A stretch of 64,000 nt of DNA. Source: Sipunculus nudus (lineage: Eukaryota > Annelida > Sipuncula > Golfingiida > Sipunculidae). Under the pieces are notes generated by a model. It was not told the DNA's origin, searched no databases, and worked only from the letters and a program-made list of their open reading frames with translations. Below, piece by piece: positions 13,101-26,100 of the stretch; position 1 is the first letter of the stretch, and the number at the start of each line of letters is the position of its first letter. The position numbers and the translations under genes were made by a program. Location: positions 92,807,642-92,871,641 of the forward strand of contig CM049306.1 of assembly GCA_026874595.1 (NCBI GenBank). Direction: 5' to 3'.

Positions 13101-16100
13101 GAATATTCATAGGAGGAAACGACTATGTTTATCCCAAAGTTAAAGTAATATGCGAGGTAACTGTCAACGTATGTATTGTGTGCTTCCACACTCCATTAAT
13201 GTGAAAAGAAAACGTAACATATGTCAAAGATCAATTAAATTCATTCATCTGACTCCAAGACCGTAGTAGTAGTCTTTAATAGGATCTTATGACCCTGTTT
13301 CTTTTCTCGAAACAGGTCACCTACACCAATTGGCGTTATGGGGAGCCAAACGACCAACACAGAAAGGAGGACTGTGTTGCCATGTTTAAGAAAAACGTAA
13401 TCCTGGTTGGCGGGAAATGGATGGACGTCGACTGTAACACTAAACGTAAAGTCGTATGCACCAAAGAACCAAGTACGTAATATATATGAACTCTAATTTC
13501 CTATTTTTTCCCAAATTCATTTTTCCGAAATTTTTAAATTTAACTCTCATAAACGATATGCGGAAAATATATGAATTACGGAATGTTACTCCGAAGACAT
13601 CTGCCTCAGTGGCGTCAACTCACCCTTGAAAAGAAACATTTGGAGCAAAGGAGCAGGGCGTCTAATTAAGCATAATGGGTTTTTTATAGTCACTAAGCCG
13701 ATACGGTGTATGCGTTAATCTGATTACTTGTATCTCTCTTGTTTCTTTTTGCTTCCCGTTGGTAAACGAGCTTAACGTTCGTTAGGAGTTTATCATGTTG
13801 ATCTATCTGTGTCATCAATTTGGCTTTTTGATCGCAATACTGTGTCAGGTTTCACAAACTTAGAACTGCGTGAAAGTTTTCTGTGCCATTACTGAGTATG
13901 ACATCTCTACAGTATATAGGTTACTTAGAATCAAGTGTAATCATTCTGTGATTTATATCAACGATCTGCATCTGTTATATTTACCAAGTCTACGAGCTTC
14001 ATTTGCGATATTTTGATCCAGCACTTCGACGCAATGACATCATGCAACAGCATCGAATGTGATTGCATAAAAGATCATTTACATTATAATCCTTACACGG
14101 CAGCGCTAGTAAACATTTATCAAGCGTGCCGTGTACAAGCAATCATTTTTGTTTTCAGCAAAAACGTCCATTCCTCGATATTTAATGTATGTTTATACAG
14201 ATAATAACATACATTTACCAGTTAATAATTTTCATTAAATATTGTGAATGGTACATTGCTTTTGATAAAAAAATTAGATTTAACACAAAAACTTCTGACA
14301 TCAATCTTGAAGCCCGCATAATATCACATTCCGGTTAAAATCATAATTTAAGCATGTACCACCGACATGACAATAAGCGGGCCTGACTGTAGTTACTAAT
14401 TTTAATTAAATATTGGAAATGGAACATAGCTTTTGATAAAAAAAAATAGATTTAACACAAGAACTTCTGATGAGATGACGTGCTGGCAGGATTAGAATTA
14501 TTCAAGGTTGTGCTGTCAGTGTATTTCTTGAAATGTGGGTTACCTCGCATATCCGTAACTTCATTTATAGAAACAAATTTAATGTCCCAGAACTTTTCGG
14601 ACAGATGTGGTTCTTCAGTATATATATACTCAACCTCCTATGAGCAAGCTGTTGAATATGAAGAGAATATTAGATGCTCATTTGGTTAATTGTCTAATTG
14701 TCTTTGTTACATGTGACTGATTTATTTTTTTAAAGAAGAAATTCTGTACACATCAAGCACTTGATAATTGAATTCACAATTTCAGTTACTGAAGGTTGAT
14801 TCATCTGATTTCTCCTTCACTGATATGTTTCTTTTATTGTATGTGATATAGTCCGTATAGCCTTTGGTAAAACATTCCATGGAACGTAGATAACTATTTC
14901 TGTGTAAATATAAAAGCGAGTGGTATATTTTATTCTACATATTTTTAATATTTTACAACCATTGAGAAAACATTGAATGGTTAAATGGTATACAACTGAA
15001 GGACCTTCTGAGGACCTTCCTGATAAAATATGATCAATATTCGGTTGTTCTTTAGGCTTTGTTTACTTTTAGGCTTTCCTATTATAATTCTCAATTAATT
15101 TTATCTATACACAAAGGCTAGTTACTCTAAACATAAATAAACAAATAGTGAATTAGGTTATAAATATTCAAACATGTAGGTGATTTGCAAAACCAAATCT
15201 AGATTTTTATCTTTTCAAAGTAAATTTTCAATTTGAATATAAGCTGTGATAAAACAGCATTCTTTCATTTGATTGCATACACTATTTTACCTATTACGGC
15301 TTACCTTTTTAGGTTTTAATCCGTTGCTGCCTTTGACGACAGAAGACACAAGTACTCAAGCTACACCTGATCAAACAGGTAGGTACATCAAGCCGCGCAC
15401 TATAGCTTGATACAACATCAGTTTGGTACCAAATAACAGTGGAACCGGGCGGATATACTTGAGGACTACACACAATACACTGTGTAACCTTTCTGCTGGG
15501 TTTACCAGAACCAGACAGTTATAACAGTATATAACCTGTAAGAGGGGTCAGAAGAATTGTAAAATTACTGTACTTGGCATTCTACACTCAATGAAGTTAA
15601 AAGGTAATAGACGGTTTCTTAAGCTGGGTTGGCTTCAGAGGATGTGCCACGGGCGCCTCCCCCCCCCCCCCCTTTTCCGACCTTGATTTTGGGTAATAGA
15701 ATAAAACATGCTTTTTATCGAAAAACATTGCCGGATTGTGTGGTGGTCACCCCATTACTTCTGCATGCGTGAATTATGTTTAAGTGAAATGAATATGCTC
15801 TTACGGTCACGTAAAGTTCATGGTGAGGTCAGTCAGGTATAAAGTCTACAATACTCCCGGCACACTTGTTTGTCTGATCGAAGATGTTGAGCATCCCCCC
15901 TCTTTTCTATGATTCTGTATACGCCCCTGATCAGATCAGCACATTCGCTGATCTGTATGTATGTGTCAGGTTTGGGAAATCTGAAGGAAAAGCCCGACTA
16001 TGGTTGTCTGTAGTTCTTATGTAGTCCTTTAGCATCAGCAGGGGCGTCAATACAGGGGGTGGGGGGGGGGGGGGGTATGAATATCCCTCATTTTTATCAA

Positions 16101-16324
16101 CAAGGGGGGGGGGGGAGTCTTTAGTGAAATCATCGACTTTCTTTTCTGAGAATAATATTTTTTATATGGAAAATGAAATATATTTTTAGACTTTGGTTCC
16201 ATTTTTAAGTTTCCTTTGAAATATTATATATCTAAACCTATAGTTTAGAATTAACCAATGCTGGAAACAAATTACCTATTTTTTTAAAGCCTGAATTAAC
16301 TTGATATATTTTTAAAAAGTATAA

Positions 16325-16375
<51 letters not shown>

Positions 16376-19300
16376 ATCCAACTGTGGTTACCCTCCCACT
16401 TATTCAAATCATTGCCCAATCCTTGAAGATAAATTGAAGCCAATGATCATCAGATGCGTCTGCCAATTTAGCTGACGAGCAGAAAAGAAGTGTCCCATTG
16501 ATTGAACACATTTTATAAGCACAACTGACTGTACTTTATCTTGGCTACAGTAATCACCCTTTATTCGATTTCCGTCTGGCCGTTCGGCCGTCCGTTAACA
16601 GGACACAAATCGAACTGAGATCGGTCACCGGAAATATGTCAGATTTGGGTGATTTATCACCCTTATCGGATGAGAATTCAGGTGTCACTAGATATTTGAT
16701 CATAAATAATTATAATGTTACATTACCAAATGTCTACATATTTCGACTCATATGATAAAATGTCGCTGTCTGATGAAACGACACCCCTTTTTGATTAATT
16801 CAGAACTAAGGACCTCCTTCAGGTTTTATTGCCATGGGACCAGGTAAATTTTGACAACGTTATCAGCAAATTTACATCCAGAACTAACTGGGCTGGGCTG
16901 GGTAGTTAATTGGGCACAAATCGTAACCGTTAAATCTAGAAACTTGTAATTTAAAGCTGCCCATTGGCAGGATGTATGAACTTGTTTATCAACAACGTTT
17001 TGTAAACACAAAAATGTTGACAAACGGGAAAATCATGTAATCTAAGGTGGTACGTTGCATATATGCGGAGGTAGAAAGATCTCTTTTTGCTTAACGCCAT
17101 CGGAAAAGCTCTGGCTTATATGACTTGCAGCCATTGTGAGATTTTCCTCGAAGAAAACGCCGATAACAAAGAATTCGATCAATGTAGTTGCCATTGTCGG
17201 GTACTTCAAAACCATGTCAAACCGTTCTACAGCCCTCACCCAACACTTTAGCGCAGTGAATAATTGGATTCAAATTTGAAACGGTTTCAAACCTTCTCCT
17301 GAGTTGGATTAAAAATCCTTCGGCAAAAGCGGATCACAAACGCTTTAAAACGGTTTTACTTTAGGTAATTGTTCTGAATGGTATGACGTTCTCTTTTCAC
17401 AAACCTTTAAAACCAGTCTATAAATGTGTGTCTTGCAGGATATATGCAAAATGTGGTATTTCATAAATATCTCATTCAAATATGTATTTTCAATACGCTT
17501 TAAGGCAATTGTTGAATGATTTAATTAAAGAAAATGTTACCAAGATTTATCTTTCTTACAGATGATGGTGACGACGAGACACCAAGTGATCCCAATGGCC
17601 CGACTCCCACAGGTAAAGCACATAGGAACATATATAAACAGACTCGTACACTATAGAACCCGAAATTATTTTATTTGCAGTAGAAGCCTGGGAACAGAAT
17701 AATTCGGAAAAGGGCAAAAAATTAGATAAAAATCTAATCATTATCAAATCCTACGTGATCTAAACGCCCCATATACAGACTACGGTGCTTGATATAATAA
17801 TGCCTCTGGTAAAATTATTATGGATGAACTTGCAGATTGTAATTTAGTATCATCACATAGTATCACTTAGGCTGGCAATGCGGTCGCCCCAGAGAGAGTA
17901 GTTAAAAATAGGAACTGGTGGAACTTCACCTAAGAAATAAAAGAGACGGAGTTAAGGCGACGAGTCAGCTGCTAGCAACAACGGTTAGTAGATCGAGCTA
18001 TCTTGGCGCAAGAACGATCTCAATGGTCAGAATATATTATCAGTATAGATCATAAAACAAACGCAGGTTAACCTTTTAAACAAGCGTTTCTCTAACTCTA
18101 AATTAACCCAAATACAGGACAGCCAAAACCGCTTATACACCCTGATGGCACAGTCGCTACAGCAAAGGGTCGTGCAGATCTATTTGCGAATACCTTAAAA
18201 CAAATGAGAATGATTCAAGAATGATTCTTAAACACAGCTAAAACAATTGACGAAATGAAACACTTTTGAACTCTCTAGAAAACCCGACAATGGAAGACAG
18301 TGACGACAACAGAGCAGTAAGACCAGTGGGAATTCTAATTTACAAGTTACTAAAGAAATCCCAGACCGCTGTCTAGGGAGAATTGCAAACCTATACAAGT
18401 TTCAGGGGCGTAGCCAGTATTGAGGGAGGGGAGGGGGAATGATCAGTAGCGGATCCACAAATTCGAGAACCGGGGGGTGGGGGGACCTACTATGTATGTG
18501 TATTATAAAAACTAAGTGTTATATATATGTATATATATATATATAAGGTGGAGTTACCCTCCGCTGTAAAGTGCTCCATGGCCTACAGATAAGGCCAGAA
18601 CGGTATTACACTGAAGAAAAACAACACTGTAAATTCACAAAAGACTGTTTCACGGGATGCGACCCGATCATATGGTGAATGTGGTTAGATTCTACGAGGT
18701 GGTAAAATACACCATCATTTTAAATAAGTATTCTATTACTAATATCAAATAGAGGAAGGTAGGCTACGTAAATACCTCCGATGTAAACCATTAATATAAA
18801 TCATTAAACGATTGAAGTGGATTGCAAGTAACATCCAAATAAGGGGGACAGTGTTACATCAGTACATGTACAGCTGATCAGATGAATGAAGAAGCAGCGA
18901 CAAAAGCTCTTATATAATTGTGTTTCTGACCAGAATTATTTTTTTTTCAAAACCCCCACATATTTAATGAGGTCACAAGGCGTGTCATGCACCACTGCGG
19001 TGCTCTTGATTTTATTGAAGGGCCAATGTCTTGAGTCACAACCTTTCCGGCTTTGGTTCACCACTTGTCGGCTAGGTCAAGCTTGCCATTTGTGTTCGTG
19101 CAGCTGTGCATGGTAGAGGAATTAAAAGAACTAAGTGCTGCTGTTTTTTTTTTCAGATTGGGTCGTAGATTTGGAGAAACATACAACTTTTATCTGACAC
19201 CAAGATTCGCACCAAATCAAAACAATATAGAAAACCAGGAATCCCCTTGTCCTTTTAGAAATGTCAGTAAATACCATTGTCAGTTAAACCTTACATTTCT

Positions 19301-20064
19301 TACAGAAGGAGAAGAAGAAGAAGCAGAAGAAGAGTCACCAGGTGAAACTAGTCCCGTTTCCCAGGGTGTGTTGTCTATTTTTTTAAAATCTGTTTTATCA
19401 CCGGATGCGTCTGTTATATTAACTGATGCGTCTGGTATATCACCTGATGCGTTTGTTATACCATGCGCCTGTCATAACAACCGATGCAAATAAATGAAAA
19501 AAATGTCAAAAATAATGTAAAAGGGTTTTCGAAAATATTTTAAAATAAATTGGAAAACAAATGTTTATCAAATTTTACTAACTTTATTATATAGATCCAT
19601 GAACGTGTATAGCTTGGTGATGCTTTTTCGTTAAATGACAAGTAATGGGTTTAATCTTCAACCTTAAAATCAATAATTTGATTAAAAAGAAATATTGTTC
19701 TTGCTATATGATGAACCAATTACCAGTGGCCAAGGGCCAGGGTTATAATATTCACATTGTGTATCCATTGCTATAATGAAACGAAGCCAATGAGATGAAC
19801 GGAGCCCTACTTGGCCATAGATGCTGTCACGTTAACACATCTAGAACAATTTGTAAGACCGCAACCATTTCTTCTCAGGTTATTTGTACATCTAGGTGTG
19901 TGTATTATTCAGGAAACCACAAATATTGAAATATTTTATCATTTTTCAGAGGACGAGCCGTGTGCACCAGAAGGACAAAACTGCATCGATGAATTCCGGC
20001 AAAATGTGGAACTGGCGCAGACTGATCCATTCAGAAACCTGAAAGATATTTGTCGGTACTGTTC

Positions 20065-20121
<57 letters not shown>

Positions 20122-23100
20122 CAAATCAACAAATATGAAGTATAAGTGAAATATTTATGTACAAACCAACCTCGAGAGCTTTATCACATTAATCATAATA
20201 AAGCAGGACTACGCTATACGTGGATAACTATGGTCCGTTCCAACTAAGTGCTCATTGAAATTTGCAAAATCTGACACACCAGTCTTAAAAAAGAAACCTG
20301 TGATTAATTAATGAGACATAATTAACCACAATTAAATTAAAATCATATCTTCAATGATTATCAGAAATGCAGTGCAATTAATAACCGAAAAAAAAATATT
20401 ATTTCTCGCAACATCGATACGGTCAATGTTGACGAATTTCCGGTCATTAATAATAATAAATAAACTATAAAATGGGTTAACCAACTCGTTGGTGACGCCA
20501 GATCTTCAAACTGTATCACGAAGATGAATCTATACAGTTTTGTAAAATATTTCATAAAGAACGCGCATGTATACTGTAGATATTGATATGTCATTTCATA
20601 AATTTGATTACTTGCCATTTACCAAAATGCTTCCTCCAAAAATGATAACACAGTTGCAAGGTCAAAGTAGCAAGTATTTCAACATAGCAGTTCTCTAGTT
20701 CCTTCCCTGTTACAGGAAATTGAATGGCAAGATGTGTTTGTGTTTCTACAAAATATAATTATCCTTATCTGGCCCTGTACTTCTGATCGGAGTGTGTTCC
20801 ATTTTGGAGTCCTGTTTCTTATTTAACATTTTTTTATTAATAATATGTATTAATGCTGATTCTATACCATGAACCAGGGGCGTGGCATCGACTTCAGCTT
20901 GTGTCAGACGGTCTCTACAGCACTGTGTCGAGGAGGTCAGAGGTCAGGTGCAGAAGGCTTTCGACCGACAGATGGCCGACATCACACGAAATTGTCCCGG
21001 GGAGTGTGAACTACAACGAGGGGAGACCTGTACTCGAAATCTCTCGAAAAACATAGCTGACACACTCCTTGCAGAAGATGGAAACTGCGAAAAAGTGCAA
21101 AGGTAACACGTTTACCTACACAGGTTCATTTTAAATGAAGACCGAGTCAAAGCCTGGCCTCGCTTCCAGATTCCCATAACCTTATGAGCAAATTTTATTT
21201 TGAAATGTAGCAGTTCTTCCAAATGATTCGGTAGTGAATTCTTCAATTTTAAATGCATTGAGAACGATTTTAATGTTTAAACAGCTGTTTGTTTCAGTGC
21301 TTACCTGCTTGTACGTGTCTGTTAAAGAGCCCTTTCACATCGTACGTATGTTGGATGTACGTGAATTTTTTGTCACTTCCTTATTCATCATGGTGTCTGA
21401 AAATATTTCGTTCTACAGGCGTTTGCTTACTCCGATTCACAACTAGAAGTAAGCTTCCATCGGGTGCGATCAGTGAGGCTAAACTTAAACAGAGCGCGCT
21501 TGCCACCTGGTGGCTGTATCACGCAGGCTCATAAATTAAAGATTTAGCACGCTTCAGACCGGCCCTGCGTTTCTTCATTCATGCATCTTCTTGACTGGGA
21601 GGTGTCTCGCATGCGCAAAATGATACCTCTAGCCAGCAGCAGTCTTGTAAAATTAAACATACACTCGCAGGTTGTATTTGCTCATACACAGAACCATAGC
21701 AACGTATAAAACAGGTGAACTGGAGGTAGCAAGTCCACATGCCTGGATTGTTTGCTTGGTAACTATTCCAACCAGCCAAAATATACTAATAAATTGAGAT
21801 AATACACATAAGGGTGCAAATGTATATGTACCTTTTAGTTTCTCTTAATTTTAATCTTACTGTATATTATATGTTGATGTTTCACTTTCTTATTCCAGCA
21901 AGTAGTATCTTATCCCAGCAAGTGGTACATCACAGCGATACTTTTTACATACATCTGAGCAATTTACAGACGAAGCTTAAAATAAGCTGGAGTAACAGCT
22001 ACTTAAACCTATGTTTTGTACATAACACATATTTTCAGACATGTAGACGAGGCCCGCGCATGCGTTCATAAACACGTGACGTCCTGTGGACAGGAAGAGA
22101 GACGTGTGTATGATGACGTCATTAAATTAATGGAGAAAGAAGGCAAGAAAGCCTGTGCCGTGCCAACAGTCACACCTCCCAATACACCACCAGGTATGTA
22201 AGTGTTATTTCGACCTATGAGGTTATGTTTCCACCAGTGTATGATTGTTTGTCTGTCATAAATTACGCAAACACTACTGAACAGGTGTCCACTGAAATAT
22301 TGTGAAACGGTGGGGTATAAAATTGTGGAGACTACATTAATATTTGTTGCAGATCTAGATAAAAGGCCGAACCCAATAACATTTTGAATATCAATCTACT
22401 TTGATAAAAAAAAAAGGATAAGGCCGTAAAGGGAACCCACTTGGCTAATTAATTCTTTACCAAAAAGCTTGCAGTTACCAAGCAACGGATAACAATACTC
22501 TGCTAGGAGACATTAACCTGTATATAGGAATACCTCAGTGACATGAAAATCACTGGGACAAACAAAATTATTCCTGTTATCGGGACAGGCTGTTGTATTT
22601 TTGGCTGGTAGTAGAAAAAAACTGACAGGTGTGATTTTGCTGTGTAAAAAAAACCATATTTTAATACTTTATTAAAAGGACTGCACTGACATGGGGATGT
22701 ATAAGTTAGGTGTAAATTTTCAGGAAATTTATTTTGTCCTAAAATAAATGATTGTCGATAACACAGATATCCTATTGACACATTTTTAAAATTTTTATTA
22801 TAAGGTATTCGCTGCTTGATTTGTGACAAGAGCTCCAAAGAAGAGTGCAGAGACGATGGCGAAATAATCTTCTGCCCAAAGGATAAACAGGTGGGTCTAC
22901 CTGGCGTTAAACCCATAAAAAACTGGTTCTTACACTGGGCGGCTAAGATAAACAAGATAAATTGAGCGGTTCTACCAAATCAGGCAAAATAAACAGTTGA
23001 GTCCGCCTGGTTGACATACTGCCCACAAGATAAACAGGTGAGTCTGACTTTGAGTAGTATGCCAGCAAAACAAACACTTGAGTACGCCTGCAAGGAGTAC

Positions 23101-26100
23101 TGCCCAAGGAAAACAGGAAAGTCCGGTGGGAAGGTTACTGCCCGTAAAATAAACCAATGAGTCCGCCTGGGACGAACACTGCTGCGAGATAAAGAGGCGA
23201 GTCCGCCTGCAAGGAAGAGTGCCGACAGAAGAAACAGGTAAGTCCGGTGGGAAGAGTACTGCCCGAAAGATAAACAGGTGAGTCCTGTGGGATGGAAAAC
23301 TGCCCATAAAAAAGCAGGTTAATTCGGCGGGGAGGAGTACTGCCGCAAGATAGACAGATGAGTCCGCTGGGGTGGAGTACTGCACGCAAACAAAGCAGGT
23401 AAGTTCGGTGGGGAGGAGTACTGCCTCTAATTAAAAACAGGTTAGTTCGATACTGAGGAGTACTGCCCGTAAAATAAACGGGTGAGTCCAGTGGGGAGTA
23501 GTACTATCTGTAAGATAAAGGGTATAAACAAAGGAGGAGCTTATTTGTAAGACGTGATAGTTACACCCTTCGATAAACAATGTAGTTCAAAGGTTTTACA
23601 GGTGTGTGAAATAAACACAAATACCTAAATGTGTTGTGCAGGTTATATGCCGCTTGTATTGTATGTAAAGTTGGTTCCCTTTTTTAGCCACTTAACAATT
23701 TTAAGGGTTCAGACCAATAATACTGCCTAGATTCCTCTTTTGTGGGCTTGGGGAAATTTCTTAGTTTTTTTTTTAGCTGAGCTGTCTGAATGTCATCTGA
23801 GCTATAGTGATCAGTCTTTGTCCGTCGTCCGTCCGTCTGTCTGTTCGTTAACCTGGCATAAATCATAACCGCTGGACTTGGAATCTTCTAACTTGACATC
23901 CAGGGAGGTCCATGAAAAACTCCTTGGAAACCAGATATTAAGTCTCTGTTACTCATAACCTCCGAGCTATGAAGCTTAGTAGTACGTACCAGAATAATAA
24001 AAAATTAAAAGTAGCTGACAACCAATGTATTGATCACCATGCATGCATATTCATCATAGAGTATTACATCTGTTCCTGCAGACTGTTAGCGTCACCTGGA
24101 CTTATTTTTGAATTTTTACGCATTTTTTTTTATTTTTAGGACCTTCAAAGATGCAGGCGTCCGTTAACAGGGTAAAAATCTTAACCATTCAACCTAGATT
24201 CTTCTAATTTTACATCCAGTGGGGTCCATGGAAAACCTCCTTGGAAACCTGAATTTAGGTCTCTGTTACCCATATCCTTTGAGCTATAGGGCTTGTAATG
24301 ATCCCTCATATAATTACAAATTTGATACAAAACCTCCGGATTTAAACAACTTATGCATTCATCACCATGATTCTTTGCATGCACATTCATCATGGAGTGT
24401 TTCATAATTTCCTGCTGAATGGTGACACCACCTGGATTTTTCAATTGTTCAGGCATTTTCTTTCAATTTTTATTTTTGAGACCATCAAAGATGCAGTCCT
24501 CTCTTAACAGGGCACAAATGGTAACCATTGCGCCTAGAATCTGCTTACCAGACATTCCGGGAGGTCCATGGAAAAAAATCTCCTTGGAAACCTGAACTTA
24601 GGTCTATGTTACCCATATCCTTTGAGTTATGCTTCGGTTGAATTGAACTACAAAGTTTGGCATTCTGATGATAAAATTCCTTTTGTGAATGTCTTCCTAG
24701 ATAGCTGAGCGTCATGACCCCTGGGTCACTTGTTAATATTAGTCTTACCGGGGTGGACCCTCCTATTTCAAATATGTCCCTTTTTAATTTTATATATACT
24801 TAATTTGTATCCGCCGAGTTGACACTAATGAGTGTTTATGTAATAATGGTCTTTTATAAACTAAACCATTGCATAATTATTCTACTGGTATTTTAAAATA
24901 CACTTGTGTGTGATTTATGATCACAAATGTTGGAATCACAGGAAAGTCCTTTTGAATAACCGAATAAAAAAGTAAATGCGTTATATTTCATTCATTCACA
25001 GAGGTGCGTAACAATTACATATCCGTCACACAGCAGTCCCAGGTTAATCAAGCGCTGTGGATCCACGGCTTCCTGCGAGGGGGAGCCACAAGACGGGCCA
25101 CGTCCCCTGTGCTGTGCCACTGATTTATGCAACGAAATGGAAGGACGGGAACCTCTAAAGCCCTGGGTTCCACCCAAAGGTGAGAGTTCACATTTGCTCA
25201 TAAAATTTATGAAGGTAATACCAAAAACTACGGGAAGAAGAAATAGGCACCATAAACGTTCGATAGCACATGTGCGTGCTATACACGGAGATTGAACAAA
25301 TAGATCTAACAAATTTTATAAAGTACTTTTTATGTGAGAACAGAAACTAAACACACCACCATATTTTGATAGTACATGTATATGTTAGAGCAGAAACGGA
25401 ACAAATAAGCATTAAAAAAACTGATAGCACATAAGCATGTAGGAACCGATCTTTTCTTTAAATGATTTTGGGATTGGGGAATCATATGGCTGAGGTGTTA
25501 ACTTTTTCCGCGGCACCCCCGCCCAAATTTGACGGAACAAAATGTGTACGTTATGAATAAATTGCTTAACACAGATAACTGTCGGTAGTGTCTTCATGTA
25601 TGAATATCAACCGTGGATACCGTTTATATCTTATATTTTGGTCCCACTTTTAACAAATTCTTGGTTGCTCTATAATTACCATATTAAACTCGAAAATTGT
25701 ATTAATGTGGCGTTTATATACTACATCAAGGTAATAAGCATTGGCAGCGAAACCAAATTTTCATTGGGGGCCCAATAGTAGACCAGTATATACATATATA
25801 TATACACACACACACACACATATTTATACAGTGAACTCCCGCATGACGACCACCCAGTTAACACGATCACCCTGCTAACACGACCACTTTCCTTGGTCCC
25901 AAAATTTTATATTAAACAGGGACAACAACTTAACATTTACTTGAAATACCTATATTATCGCCTGCGTTAATATGAGCAGACTAATGTACAAGCATCCCGC
26001 TAACACGACCACCCCGCTAACACGACCACTTTGCCTGGTCCCGCAGGTGGTCGTGTTAGCGGGGTCTTACTGTATTTATATATATTAGGGCCGTAGCCTA

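Larger units (their letters stand above)
15379..17561. other. Intron between linker exons 1 and 2
   Basis: Contains poly-C (about 15659-15672) and poly-G runs (about 16057-16076 and 16105-16116), the (TA)n at 16332, a fragment of repeat family R1 (about 16510-16620), and a repeat with AAACGGTTT-like motifs (about 17210-17370). No exon found. Confidence 0.5.

Noticed and set aside
20882-20907. Earlier acceptor (CTTCAG at 20896) or an ATG start for the exon at 20908
   Set aside because: The upstream exon ends in phase 2; starting at 20897 would shift frame into a stop. The acceptor at 20906-20907 fits.
22972-23389. Overlapping minus-strand reading frames of 137 and 84 codons with repeated motifs
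   Set aside because: They run over the minisatellite. The roughly 40-bp period and lack of stops in one repeat frame explain them; no splice or family evidence.
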